Positions 53,051 to 63,086 of a stretch of 64,000 nt of DNA are shown one piece after another; the stretch's first letter is position 1; each line of letters begins with the position of its first letter. The position numbers and the translations under genes were made by a program. The notes under the pieces were generated by a model that was not told the DNA's origin, ran no database searches, and saw nothing but the letters and a program-made list of their open reading frames with translations. The stretch lies in assembly GCF_002483315.1 (NCBI RefSeq), contig NZ_DLHR01000020.1:199821-263820 (forward strand). The letters run 5' to 3'. This DNA comes from Flavobacterium sp. UBA7663 (GTDB lineage: Bacteria; Bacteroidota; Bacteroidia; Flavobacteriales; Flavobacteriaceae).

Positions 53051-55954
53051 ATGATTAAGAATTACAAATACATTAGTCCTTTCAAGATTTTAATTTCTTT
53101 TCACAAATTAATTGAAGGATTGGAACAAATAGCATTATCAGATATTGACTACAGATCCAATTATGCAAAAGGTTTATTAGGTCAAATTCAAGACAAACCA
53201 GAGTTTAGAGAAGGAATTGATAACCTTGAAATTATTGAAAATAATCAAGAAATAATTAAGTATCTATTAGCAGACTTATTTCCAACAGCACTCACTTATA
53301 ATGAAATAAAGGCGGTAACGCTTCCTTTTTACGATATTACATTTAATTACTCTGAACGTTTTAAGAAAATAATAAATGATGTTGGTGTTTCATTTGATAT
53401 GAGCATCAGAGAAATGGATGAACACCAGTTCTATATTATGAATTGTACGCTTATCTTAAACGCATATTACAATCAGAATATCGATTTTGGAAAGCCATTA
53501 TTTTATGATATTCCTGACAAAAACGGTATTGTAAAGCACTACAGAATTTTGTATAATGCCGATTTTTTAGAAATATTTTCAACTGAAGAAACAAAGTTTT
53601 TAAATCAAACTGAAATAGAGGAATTAATTGATAATTATGATAATTTAGAGTTATGGAAAAAAGCATTTCCAGAGGATTCTTGGATTTTAAAAGGATTTGC
53701 AATTGTTTCTTTAGTTGATGTCACGGTCGAAAGTGCTGTTTCCAATTTAAAGTCGAATTTATTAAAATCCGATGCAGATAAAGCGAAACTCAATGAAAGT
53801 TTTGAATCTATTTTTAGATCAGTGTTTAAAATCCCTGATTTAAAAGTAGGTTTTACTTTTTATGATGAAGAGGAAGATTTATTTATGAAGCCTCCGTTTA
53901 GTGATGAAAATTTAAAAAGCTTTATCCTTTTAAATGAAAATGAAGCAGATTGTAAAAATGCACTTTGTGGTTGTTCTTATGAAAGCTTGATTGAAAACAA
54001 TAAACATTTTATCATTCCCAATGTTAAAGAGCATAATGCGAAACAAGAAAACTACCGTTTTTCTAATCATTTGATGAATCAAGGTGTTCAAAGTTTTTTA
54101 TTAGCTCCTGTGAGTAAGGACAATAAATTATTAGGATTAATTGAATTAGCTTCGCCAACAGTAAGAGCTTTAAACTCTGTAAACGCTAACAAATTAGAAT
54201 TAATTTTACCATACTTATCCGATACAGTTGAAAAGAATAGCAATGATATGATAAATCAAATGGAAGCAATTATTCAAAAAGAATATACTTCCATTCATAA
54301 AAGTGTATATTGGAAATTTAAAAAAGAAGCTAAAAATTATTTTTATTCAAATAGCGCAAGAGAGGATTACAACTTCAAAGAAATTGTATTTAAAGAGGTA
54401 TTTCCTTTATATGGTCAAATAGATATTAAGGGTTCTTCTGAAAATAGAATTAGTGCTATTGTCAATGATTTAAAAGTACAAATCAATCAATTAATTGAAA
54501 TCATTGATACCCTAAATTCAGACAAAAAAATTAGCGTAATTGAACAGAAAAAATTTGAATTAGAAAGTTTTTTAAGAGAATTAGAGCAACCATTCAAGAA
54601 TGAATTAGAACAAATCATTCATCACTATATAGAAACTGAAATCCATACTTTTTTAAAGAACACGACATTAAATAAGAGTTCAAAAAACCTTATAAATGAC
54701 TATTTTAATAAGATAGATGAAAAAACTGGGATGTTTTATCAAACCAGAAAAGATTTTGAAGATACGATAATGAGTATCAACAAAAAAATGGCTTCTATTT
54801 TAGATGCTAAACAAGAACAAGCCCAAGAAATTTTTCCTCATTATTATGAACGTTTTAAGACAGATGGTGTAGAGCATAATTTATATATTGGAGCTTCTAT
54901 AGAGCCTAACAAAGAGTATAATACTATGTATTTGCATAATCTTCGTTTGTGGCAATTAGAAACACTTTGTGAAATGGAATTAGAGCATCATAAGTTAAAA
55001 GTAACTTTGCCCTATAGTCTTGATGTAACATCTTTAATTTTAGCATTCAGTTCGCCCATTTCAATACGTTTCAGAATGGATGAAAAGCGTTTTGATGTAG
55101 ACGGTTCTTATAATGCTCGATATGAGGTTGTTAAAAAAAGGATTGATAAAGCTTTTGTGAAAAATTCTAACGAGCGTATTACGCAAAAAGAAAAAATCAC
55201 AATTGTGTACTCTAATGTCTCAGAAGAAAAAGAATACATCAAGTATATCAAATACTTACAACATAAAAACATACTTGAAGACGAAATTGAAAAATTAGAA
55301 GTAGAGGATTTGCAAGCAGTTTCAGGTTTAAAAGCGCTACGTGTTAAAGTAAAACATTTAGAAAATGCCATATTACAAGAAGCTGAGGCATTTATCACGA
55401 AACTTTTTCAAGAAAGGTTAGATACTAAATTTTCATATCACAATTTAGATCATACAAAGAATGTAGTTTTAGGGATTGAGACACTCTGTAAAGCTGAAAA
55501 ACTAGATGAAGAAACAAAAACTGTTTTACTTTTAGCTGGTTGGTTCCATGATGCCGGTTACATTGAATGTTCAGATGAACATGAATTACAAAGTGTTGAT
55601 ATTGCTTTAGAATTTTTAAGAGCCAAAAATATAGCAGTTGGCATTCAAGAAAATGTTGCCAAATTAATTATGGCAACTAAATTTGATTATACTCCTTCAA
55701 ACAAATCAGAAAATATTATTAAAGATGCAGATAATGTTCATTTAGCAAATAAAAATTATCCTAATACATTAGAACAATTAAGAAATGAATGGGAACAATC
55801 AATTAATAAAAAGTATTGCAATGAAGATTGGTACCATCTTAATGTTGAGTTTCTGAAAAAGCATCAATACTATACAAAGTTTGCAAAAGACAACTGGCAA
55901 AATTTAAAAGAACTAAATTTAAATATTATAGAACAAAAACTACAAAATCAATAG
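53051..55954 (+). CDS. GAF-domain protein fused to an HD phosphohydrolase domain
   Basis: 967 residues. Residues 1 to about 780 match the long cytosolic GAF protein common in Flavobacteria (GAF about 255-395; VFPLYGQIDIKGSSENR; EDLQAVSGLKALRVKVK near the usual end). The last 170 residues are an added HD domain with YHNLDHT, WFHDAGY and an IKDADNVHLA motif, as found in HD-PycTM proteins. HD domains of this group hydrolyse nucleotide phosphoesters. The PycTM half follows one base later as a separate gene, so this looks like an HD-PycTM gene rearranged with a GAF gene. Confidence 0.75.
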   Translation: MIKNYKYISPFKILISFHKLIEGLEQIALSDIDYRSNYAKGLLGQIQDKPEFREGIDNLEIIENNQEIIKYLLADLFPTALTYNEIKAVTLPFYDITFNYSERFKKIINDVGVSFDMSIREMDEHQFYIMNCTLILNAYYNQNIDFGKPLFYDIPDKNGIVKHYRILYNADFLEIFSTEETKFLNQTEIEELIDNYDNLELWKKAFPEDSWILKGFAIVSLVDVTVESAVSNLKSNLLKSDADKAKLNESFESIFRSVFKIPDLKVGFTFYDEEEDLFMKPPFSDENLKSFILLNENEADCKNALCGCSYESLIENNKHFIIPNVKEHNAKQENYRFSNHLMNQGVQSFLLAPVSKDNKLLGLIELASPTVRALNSVNANKLELILPYLSDTVEKNSNDMINQMEAIIQKEYTSIHKSVYWKFKKEAKNYFYSNSAREDYNFKEIVFKEVFPLYGQIDIKGSSENRISAIVNDLKVQINQLIEIIDTLNSDKKISVIEQKKFELESFLRELEQPFKNELEQIIHHYIETEIHTFLKNTTLNKSSKNLINDYFNKIDEKTGMFYQTRKDFEDTIMSINKKMASILDAKQEQAQEIFPHYYERFKTDGVEHNLYIGASIEPNKEYNTMYLHNLRLWQLETLCEMELEHHKLKVTLPYSLDVTSLILAFSSPISIRFRMDEKRFDVDGSYNARYEVVKKRIDKAFVKNSNERITQKEKITIVYSNVSEEKEYIKYIKYLQHKNILEDEIEKLEVEDLQAVSGLKALRVKVKHLENAILQEAEAFITKLFQERLDTKFSYHNLDHTKNVVLGIETLCKAEKLDEETKTVLLLAGWFHDAGYIECSDEHELQSVDIALEFLRAKNIAVGIQENVAKLIMATKFDYTPSNKSENIIKDADNVHLANKNYPNTLEQLRNEWEQSINKKYCNEDWYHLNVEFLKKHQYYTKFAKDNWQNLKELNLNIIEQKLQNQ

Positions 55955-55955
55955 T

Positions 55956-56576
55956 ATGATGGAAGATAATAATCCTCAAGATAAAAAAAATGCAGAATCA
56001 TTTTTAATAGAAAGTGATAAAGGCAAAAAGAAAAGCAAAGAAACTAAACCCGAAAGAGGTATTGATACTATGTTTAGAACTACACTTAACAATCATAATA
56101 ATCTTAGTGGTTTAGTAGATAATAAGGCAAATATTTTGTTATCAGTAAATGCCATCATTATTTCTGTTTCGCTTACTACAATTATTCCTAAGTTAGACAA
56201 TCCTTCAAATGCCCATTTAATTATACCTACTTTAACTCTAATAATATCAAGTGTTATTGCCATTACTTTTGCCATTTTGGCAACAAGACCAAGTATTACA
56301 CAAGGAAGTTTTACTAGAAAGGAAGTTGATGAAAAAAAAGTGAACTTATTATTTTTTGGTAATTTTTATAAAATGCCATACGAAGATTACAATTGGGCTA
56401 TGAATGAATTGATGAAAGACAAAGATTATGTATATAATTCTATGATTAAAGATTTGTACCATTTGGGCATAGTTTTAGAAAAAAAATACCGTTTGTTACG
56501 AGTGGCATATACCATTTTTATGTTTGGAATTATTATTTCTGTTTTAGCTTTTTTAATTGCTTTTAAATTTAGATAA
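55956..56576 (+). CDS. PycTM (Pycsar effector-like) membrane protein
   Basis: 206 residues: a charged N-terminal tail, a conserved amphipathic segment (LSGLVDNKANILLSVNAIII), two helices forming a hairpin (about 62-85 and 90-115), an FFGNFYKMPYEDYNWAM cytoplasmic part and a C-terminal helix. This is the DUF5706/PycTM pattern. In Pycsar defence, PycTM proteins disrupt the membrane in response to cCMP or cUMP. No pyrimidine cyclase (PycC) gene is present in the window. It begins one base after the GAF-HD gene. Confidence 0.72.
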   Translation: MMEDNNPQDKKNAESFLIESDKGKKKSKETKPERGIDTMFRTTLNNHNNLSGLVDNKANILLSVNAIIISVSLTTIIPKLDNPSNAHLIIPTLTLIISSVIAITFAILATRPSITQGSFTRKEVDEKKVNLLFFGNFYKMPYEDYNWAMNELMKDKDYVYNSMIKDLYHLGIVLEKKYRLLRVAYTIFMFGIIISVLAFLIAFKFR

Positions 56577-56587
56577 CCGTAATTTTT

Positions 56588-59500
56588 ATGAAGAGAGTTA
56601 TTCCATATGTAATACTACTTACGATAGTTGTACAATCTTGTGCTACTTATAAACTGCAATATGACAATAATTATAAAGAAGGAGCAAGTAGTCAATCTGG
56701 AAAAAAGATACATACTTTCTTTTTGGTTGGAGATGCTGGTAATGGAGTATTCAAGGATAGTCTAAATAATTCAAATGCCTTAAAAAACAATCTTAATAAT
56801 GCAGACAAAAACAGCACATTACTTTATTTAGGAGATAATATTTATCCTTCTGGAATGCCTAATAATAAAGATATAACTCGAAATGAGGCTGAAAACAAAT
56901 TACAAGAGCAAATCGACATAGCAACTTCATTCAAAGGAAAAACAATATTCATTCCAGGGAATCACGATTGGTATAGTAACGGAAACGAAGGACTCAAAAG
57001 ACAACAAGAATATGTTGAAAGCAAATTAGGAAAAAAATCCTTTTTGCCTAAAAATGGTTGTCCAATAGAGAGTATAGATATTACGGAGGATATTACATTA
57101 ATTATTGTGGATTCACAATGGTACATTACCAATTGGGATAATCACCCAACAATAAATGAAAATTGCGAGATTAAAACAAGGAATCATTTTTTAGATGAGT
57201 TTAGAAGCGAGATAAAAAAGGCACGAGGAAAAACCACTATTGTGGCGATTCATCACCCAATGTTCACAAATGGTCCTCATGGAGGGAAATATTCATTTAA
57301 AAGCCACATGTCACCATTTCCAATTTTAGGAAGTTTAAAAAATCTTCTTCGTAAAAGTACTGGAATAAGTAATGCAGACATTCAAAATACCCATTACAAC
57401 GAATTAAAAAAAATCCTGACAGCTGCTGCTCAACAAAATGATAATGTAATTTTTGTATCAGGACACGATCATAGTTTGCAGTATATCATTAAAAATGATA
57501 TACCACAAATTATCAGTGGTTCTGGTTCAAAAGTAGAGCCAGTAAAAATTACTGATGGTGGTGTTTATGCTCACGCTGTCAAGGGTTATGCTATTTTAGA
57601 GGTATTTGAAAATGGAGCCTCACAAGTAAAATTTATAAATGCTACAAATAGTAAAGTTGAATTTCAAACAACAGTAATCAAGCCAAATCAAGTAGTAAGT
57701 AAAGATATAGTAGCACAGAAATTTCAAGATTCAATACAAGTATCTATTTATACAGATAAAGAAACTTCAAAAAGTAGGTTCTATAGTTTTCTTTGGGGTA
57801 ATCGATACAGAAAATATTACAGTACACCTATTACAGCAAAAGTGGTTACTTTAGATACTTTACTTGGTGGTTTAACACCAATAAGAAAAGGTGGAGGAAC
57901 ACAATCAAGAACACTTCGATTAAAAGCCAAAGACGGCAAACAATATGTAATGCGAGCGATGAAAAAGAGTGCAGTTCAATACATCCAAGCCTCTATGTTT
58001 AAAAATCAGTATGTACAAAAACAGTTTGAAAATACAGCTTCAGAAGATTTAGTGAAAGATGTTTTTACAGGTGCATATCCTTATGCACCATTTGTAATTG
58101 GTACATTATCTGATGCAATAAAAATCAATAAGTTGAATTCAAAACTATTCTATATTCCTAAACACGAAGCATTAGGACAATTTAATGCTGAATTTGGAGA
58201 TGAATTATATCTTTTTGAAGAACATCCTGCTGATGGTAACCTTTCACTTGAAGATGAAAATTTTACAGGAAACATTTACAGTACATATGATGTTTTTGGA
58301 AAAATTCATGAAAATGAAAATCAAGTTGTTGATGAAAAAGAATATATCAGAGCAAGATTATTCGATATGCTCATTGGCGATTGGGATAGACATCAAGACC
58401 AATGGAGATGGTTAGAATTCAATGAAGATAACAAAATAATTTTCAAGCCATTGCCAAGAGACAGAGACCAAGCTTTTTCAATAATGTCTGATGGTTTCAT
58501 TCTTAGTGCTGCTGTTAAGTTAATTCCAATGGCAAAGTTATTGCGAAAATATGATGATGATTTAGCCGATGTAAAAGGATTTAATATTGAACCGTTCCCA
58601 TTGGACAAAGCATTTGTTAGTCATTTAAATGAACAAGATTGGAAAGAACAGGTAGCATTTATTCAGAGTAATATTACGGATGAAATAATAGATGATGCTT
58701 TTTCAAATGTACCCTCTGAATTAAACGACCAAACCATTGTTGATATAAAAATGATTTTGAAAGAACGAAGAAGTAATTTACAAAAAATAGCAGATCGCTA
58801 CTTTAGTTTGTTAAGTAAATATGCAGTAGTTACTGGAACTAACAAAAAAGATATTTTTTTAATTCGCAGTTTAGACAATAATGATATAGAAGTTTCGATT
58901 CAAAGAAAGAAAAAAGACAATAGTAATGAAATTTATTTTACTACGATTTATAAAGCAAATGTTACCAATGAAATTTGGATGTATGGATTAGATGATGATG
59001 ATTCATTCGAAATGATTGGTAAAAGTAATAAGATTAAAATTAGACTTATTGGAGGTCAAAACAACGACAAATACATAATTCCAAATGGAAAAAACATTGT
59101 GGTTTATGACTATAAAACAAAGAAAAACGACATAGCTCTTGCTAAAAAAGCAACACTGAAGCTTAGTGATAGTTATGATATTAATACCTATGATTTCAAA
59201 AAGGTTAAAACAAGTCAAAATCAATTTATTCCAATTATTGGGGCAAATCCAGATGATGGCTTAAAAATAGGTTTCAATAACACATTTACAAATTACGGAT
59301 TTGAACGCAATCCTTTTACAAGTCAACATCAATTAAAAGCAGCATATTATTTTGCAACAAGCGGTTATGAAGTAAGCTACAGATTCGAATTGGCAAACAT
59401 TATCGGAAAAATCAATTTTGAATTTAATGCAGGAATACAAAGTCCTAATTTTACGCTTAACTTTTTTGGTTATGGTAATGAAATCTCCAATTTTGATGAT

Positions 59501-60256
59501 GATTTAGGATTAGATTATAATCGAGTTAAAGTTCGTAGCTTAAATTTTAATCCACAATTAAAGTGGAGAAGTAGGTCAGGTGTAAGTATGGCTTTGGGAT
59601 TAAATTATGATAATATTGAAGTACACAACACGCAAAATAGATTTGTTGAAAATAATCCAGAATTACCAAGTTATATTTTTGATGAGGTGCAATTTTTTGG
59701 GACTAATTATACTTTTAATTTTGAGAATTATGATAACAAAGCCTATCCTACAATGGGAATGAAAACCAATATACAGATAGGGCATAAGACCAACTTAGAC
59801 GACAGTAATAGAAGTTATAATTATATTATACCAGATGTGAGTTTCAATCATAAAATAGATGCTCAAGGAAAATGGGTTGTAGCAACTAAATTAAAAAGTC
59901 ACATCAATTTTGGAAACGAATTTGAATTTTATCAAGCAGCATCAATTGGTGGAACAGATGGTTTAAGAGGTTTTAGAAATCAACGATTTACAGGAAATCA
60001 ATCTTTTTATCAAAATACGGATTTAAGATATAGTTTTAGCTCTATGAAAACCAAGTTAATTCCTATTAGAGTTGGAATCTATTCTGGATTTGATTACGGA
60101 AGAATTTGGTTAAATGAAGAAGATTCAAAAAAATGGCATAACTCTTATGGTGGTGGATTTTTTATTAATGGAGCAGAATTGCTTTCCGCAAACATAGGAT
60201 TATTCAATTCTTCAGACGGAATGAGAGCAGCATTTTCATTAGGTTTTCAATTTTAA
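56588..60256 (+). CDS. lipoprotein: metallophosphoesterase, kinase-like middle, outer-membrane beta-barrel
   Basis: 1222 residues with a lipoprotein signal (VVQSC). Residues 40-340 form a calcineurin-type metallophosphoesterase with all motifs (VGDAG, LGDNIYPSG, PGNHDW, IHHPMF, SGHDHS). Residues about 430-740 include IGDWDRHQDQWRW and KPLPRDRDQAF, reminiscent of the catalytic and metal motifs of Fam20/HipA/CotH-type kinase folds. The last about 300 residues are a BamA/TamA-like barrel (GGTDGLRGFRNQRF, ending in Phe). Likely an outer-membrane enzyme, with the phosphoesterase and kinase-like parts together; substrate unknown. It is 11 bases after the PycTM gene. Confidence 0.7.
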   Translation: MKRVIPYVILLTIVVQSCATYKLQYDNNYKEGASSQSGKKIHTFFLVGDAGNGVFKDSLNNSNALKNNLNNADKNSTLLYLGDNIYPSGMPNNKDITRNEAENKLQEQIDIATSFKGKTIFIPGNHDWYSNGNEGLKRQQEYVESKLGKKSFLPKNGCPIESIDITEDITLIIVDSQWYITNWDNHPTINENCEIKTRNHFLDEFRSEIKKARGKTTIVAIHHPMFTNGPHGGKYSFKSHMSPFPILGSLKNLLRKSTGISNADIQNTHYNELKKILTAAAQQNDNVIFVSGHDHSLQYIIKNDIPQIISGSGSKVEPVKITDGGVYAHAVKGYAILEVFENGASQVKFINATNSKVEFQTTVIKPNQVVSKDIVAQKFQDSIQVSIYTDKETSKSRFYSFLWGNRYRKYYSTPITAKVVTLDTLLGGLTPIRKGGGTQSRTLRLKAKDGKQYVMRAMKKSAVQYIQASMFKNQYVQKQFENTASEDLVKDVFTGAYPYAPFVIGTLSDAIKINKLNSKLFYIPKHEALGQFNAEFGDELYLFEEHPADGNLSLEDENFTGNIYSTYDVFGKIHENENQVVDEKEYIRARLFDMLIGDWDRHQDQWRWLEFNEDNKIIFKPLPRDRDQAFSIMSDGFILSAAVKLIPMAKLLRKYDDDLADVKGFNIEPFPLDKAFVSHLNEQDWKEQVAFIQSNITDEIIDDAFSNVPSELNDQTIVDIKMILKERRSNLQKIADRYFSLLSKYAVVTGTNKKDIFLIRSLDNNDIEVSIQRKKKDNSNEIYFTTIYKANVTNEIWMYGLDDDDSFEMIGKSNKIKIRLIGGQNNDKYIIPNGKNIVVYDYKTKKNDIALAKKATLKLSDSYDINTYDFKKVKTSQNQFIPIIGANPDDGLKIGFNNTFTNYGFERNPFTSQHQLKAAYYFATSGYEVSYRFELANIIGKINFEFNAGIQSPNFTLNFFGYGNEISNFDDDLGLDYNRVKVRSLNFNPQLKWRSRSGVSMALGLNYDNIEVHNTQNRFVENNPELPSYIFDEVQFFGTNYTFNFENYDNKAYPTMGMKTNIQIGHKTNLDDSNRSYNYIIPDVSFNHKIDAQGKWVVATKLKSHINFGNEFEFYQAASIGGTDGLRGFRNQRFTGNQSFYQNTDLRYSFSSMKTKLIPIRVGIYSGFDYGRIWLNEEDSKKWHNSYGGGFFINGAELLSANIGLFNSSDGMRAAFSLGFQF

Positions 60257-60261
60257 AAATT

Positions 60262-61140
60262 ATGACAACAACGATAAAAGCAATTTTAGGAGTAATAATG
60301 GTTTTGTTTTATTCGTGTGAAAATAAAAACGAAGCTACAGTTTTAAAACAAATCGCAGACTTACCTAAAGAGCTTAAAGAAATTTCAGGTATAGCATATT
60401 CTAATAATTTACTTTACACCATTGAAGATAGCGGTAATCCAAATGAAGTAGTGGTTATTGATACTTTAGGAAAAATCACAAAAATCATTTCAGTAACAAA
60501 TATTGAAAATACAGATTGGGAAGATGTAACATTTGATAACAAAGGAAATTTATATATTGGTGACTTTGGGAACAACGATAATGTTAGGAAAGATTTAGCA
60601 ATTCATAAAATAAATCATTCTGACCTGCAAAATAATGAAGTAAAAACAGCTTACAAAGTTACTTTCGATTATCCTGAACAAACTGATTTTCCACCTAAAA
60701 AGAAAGACTTAATGTTTGATGTGGAAGCTTTTTTTGAATACAATAATAATTTTTATTTGTTTACAAAAAATAGGAGCAGAGGTTTTGATGGAACCAGTTA
60801 CATTTATAAAATTCCAAATTCACCAGGACACCACCAAGCTAAGCTAATAAAAACAATTACAACTTGTGGAGATTACCATAATTGTACGATCACAAGCGCA
60901 GCTATTAGTACTAATGGTTCAAAATTTGTATTACTATCACATTCCAAAGTATGGCTTTTTGAAAATTATTCACAAGATGACATAACTTCGGGAAAAATGA
61001 CAGAATTAGATTTAAAACACTATTCCCAAAAAGAGGCTATTTGTTTTAAAAATAATGAGGAATTATTCATTACAGATGAAAGAGTTAAAAAGATAGGAGG
61101 TAATGTTTATGTTGTAGACTTACAGAATTTAAGGGAATAA
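60262..61140 (+). CDS. beta-propeller lipoprotein
   Basis: 292 residues with a lipoprotein signal (VLFYSC) and beta-propeller-like repeats (DLPKELKEISGIAYSNNLLYTIEDSG, WEDVTFDNKGNLYIGDFGNND split over blades, ALSG-type TSAAISTNGSKFVLLSH). It resembles SdiA-regulated/NHL-type secreted proteins. Its start lies five bases after the metallophosphoesterase-barrel gene, completing a four-gene operon. The molecular function is unknown. Confidence 0.72.
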   Translation: MTTTIKAILGVIMVLFYSCENKNEATVLKQIADLPKELKEISGIAYSNNLLYTIEDSGNPNEVVVIDTLGKITKIISVTNIENTDWEDVTFDNKGNLYIGDFGNNDNVRKDLAIHKINHSDLQNNEVKTAYKVTFDYPEQTDFPPKKKDLMFDVEAFFEYNNNFYLFTKNRSRGFDGTSYIYKIPNSPGHHQAKLIKTITTCGDYHNCTITSAAISTNGSKFVLLSHSKVWLFENYSQDDITSGKMTELDLKHYSQKEAICFKNNEELFITDERVKKIGGNVYVVDLQNLRE

Positions 61141-61253
61141 TTTTTCATTATTAAATGAATAAAGTCTTCTTATTTTTAATATTTTAAGATGAATCATTAT
61201 TGCCTGCTTTGAGCAATAATTGATTTTTAGAATGTTTGTTTTTTTAAACATCA

Positions 61254-61359
61254 TTTACGGTTTTCCGTAAAATTTATTGAAACCCTTTATTTACTTTAGC
61301 TCCCGAAGGTACCCCCGTAAAAATACCTGGTTTGAAAATCAGGTATTTTTACGGGTTGT
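61254..61359 (+). repeat. 106-bp repeat, copy 2
   Basis: Copy of the element at 38190-38295, offset by 23,064 bp, same orientation. Inverted repeat at 61255-61270 and hairpin stem 61314-61329 / 61340-61355. It lies 113 bp after the last gene of the accessory region. TACGTTTG follows about 20 bp after the hairpin, as TATGTTTG does after copy 1. Confidence 0.85.
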
Positions 61360-61763
61360 TTAGTATCTTTTTTTTTCTTACGTTTGGGAAGTAAGTTTTT
61401 TATGACAATGGTTAATCAGAATCCAGAATAAATTGCTCGGATGAAAAAGATTAGCAGTTGTTTGCTAATGATAGTGTGATACATTATAAGACGTAAATTA
61501 ACTTAGTGTATAGAGTACCAAAAATATTCAGCAGATTAAAGATTTATAAAAAATAATACGCAACAATAGTTGAGCATATCTACCCCAAAATAGCTAGCTA
61601 TGTTCAACTAAATAGCAAAAAAACTGAGCATATAAACAAGTTAGCTGTGATTTTACCGAACGACCGCACAAACTCGACAGACAAAGATATTGAACCTCAC
61701 AGACAAATTTATTATTTAACACCGACTTACCTTTGCTGTATAAATCATTAAAAATAAAACAAA
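61360..61763. other. intergenic stretch with cassette-edge sequence
   Basis: No convincing gene; only a nine-codon ORF starting at 61401. GTTAGCTGTG at 61640-61649 is the exact inverse of CACAGCTAAC at 63888-63897, which suggests the two mark the edges of one inserted cassette. The promoter for the SDR gene probably lies near 61730 (ACCTTTGC). Confidence 0.5.
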
Positions 61764-62510
61764 ATGAAAAAAACAGTAATTATCACAGGCGGAACAACAG
61801 GTATTGGAAAAGCAACAGCTTTACATTTTGCAAAAAATGGTTACAATGTAGTAATAACTAGTAGAAACGCTAACAAAGAAGCATCTGTAATTGCAGACTT
61901 TAAACAAAATGGTGCTGACATTACATTTCTACCCTTAGACGTAACAAACGAAGAACAAGTAAAATCAGTTATTGAAACGACTGTTAAAAAGTTTGGTAAA
62001 TTAGATTCTATCGTAAACAACTCGGGAATTTCATTAGGAAATGCAGTATTAGCAGAAACAGAATCTAACGATTTAAAACAAATGCTTGAAACAAATGTGA
62101 TGGGAGTTTATTATGGAATGAAATATGCAATCATAGAAATGCTGAAAACAGGTGGTGGAACAATAGTAAATTTAGCTTCCATAGCAGGATTAAATGGTTT
62201 GTATGCAACCGCACAATACAACGCATCAAAACACGCAGTTGTAGGTTTAACAAAAGGTGCATCTATTGATTATGCACAACAAGGAATTCGTGTTAATGCA
62301 GTTGCACCAGGAGCAATTAAAACAGATATTTTAAAAAACGCTATTGCTTCAGGAACCTATGATGTTTCAAGCATTGAAGCAATTCATCCAATGAATAGAT
62401 TAGGTGAAGTTGAAGATATTGCAAAAGCAATTTACTTTTTAGCATCTGACGAAAATACATTTATGACAGGAACTATTTTAAACATAGATGGCGGTTATAA
62501 TGCAAAATAA
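61764..62510 (+). CDS. short-chain dehydrogenase/reductase
   Basis: 248 residues with TGGTTGIG, NNSG, catalytic Ser in NLASIAGLNG and YNASK for the Tyr-x3-Lys dyad; ends TGTILNIDGGYNAK as in glucose-1-dehydrogenase-like members. It is first of three genes inside the inferred cassette. The substrate is unknown. Confidence 0.9.
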   Translation: MKKTVIITGGTTGIGKATALHFAKNGYNVVITSRNANKEASVIADFKQNGADITFLPLDVTNEEQVKSVIETTVKKFGKLDSIVNNSGISLGNAVLAETESNDLKQMLETNVMGVYYGMKYAIIEMLKTGGGTIVNLASIAGLNGLYATAQYNASKHAVVGLTKGASIDYAQQGIRVNAVAPGAIKTDILKNAIASGTYDVSSIEAIHPMNRLGEVEDIAKAIYFLASDENTFMTGTILNIDGGYNAK

Positions 62511-62538
62511 TCATATTAAAAATAAATAGAATATTTTT

Positions 62539-62572
62539 ACAAAGATTTATCAGTTTACTGATAAATCTTTGT
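62539..62572 (+). terminator. terminator after the SDR gene
   Basis: Perfect 15-bp stem ACAAAGATTTATCAG (62539-62553) / CTGATAAATCTTTGT (62558-62572) with a TTTA loop, then TTATT. The T-run is short, so it may be incomplete. Confidence 0.75.
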
Positions 62573-62594
62573 TTATTAATTTAAAAATAAAATT

Positions 62595-63086
62595 ATGATA
62601 AAAAATACTTTTGATTGGTACAACGGAGAAATTTTTGAAGGTAAATTTATATTAGGTTTTGGTCTATTTCTAATTGCAATTGCATTCCTATTTTATTTAT
62701 ACGGAAATTTACCCTCTGCTAAAGTGTTGCTTTTTCCTTTATTGGTTATCGGAATCTTTTTTACAGCAATTGGTATAGGTAGCATTTATTCTAACCGCAA
62801 AAAAGTGGCACAAGTCGAACTAAAATTCAATGAAAATCAAGAACGATTCATCCAAACAGAAATTAAACGTGTCGAAGATTTTCAATACCTCTATCCAATG
62901 TCAATTGGAATTAGTTTGGTTTGTTTTGCTGTTGCTCTTGGATTGTTATATTTTGTAAAAAATATTCATTGGCAAGCAATCGCAATTGCGTTGATTTTAT
63001 TTGGTTCTGCTTTTGCTATAATTGACTACTTTTCAAAAGAAAGAGCGATAATTTATTATGAAAAATTAACACATTTCAAATCCTAA
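62595..63086 (+). CDS. small membrane protein, unrecognised
   Basis: 163 residues with four hydrophobic helices in two pairs (about 17-35, 43-65, 98-118, 122-142) separated by a charged stretch (KVAQVELKFNENQERFIQTEIKRVEDFQ split by helices). I do not know a family. It abuts the AraC-family regulator (start at the next base after the stop), a pairing that suggests one regulated or regulating unit. Confidence 0.6.
   Translation: MIKNTFDWYNGEIFEGKFILGFGLFLIAIAFLFYLYGNLPSAKVLLFPLLVIGIFFTAIGIGSIYSNRKKVAQVELKFNENQERFIQTEIKRVEDFQYLYPMSIGISLVCFAVALGLLYFVKNIHWQAIAIALILFGSAFAIIDYFSKERAIIYYEKLTHFKS

Noticed and set aside
53051..56576. A complete Pycsar defence system
   Set aside because: No pyrimidine cyclase gene is found nearby; only PycTM and HD parts are present.
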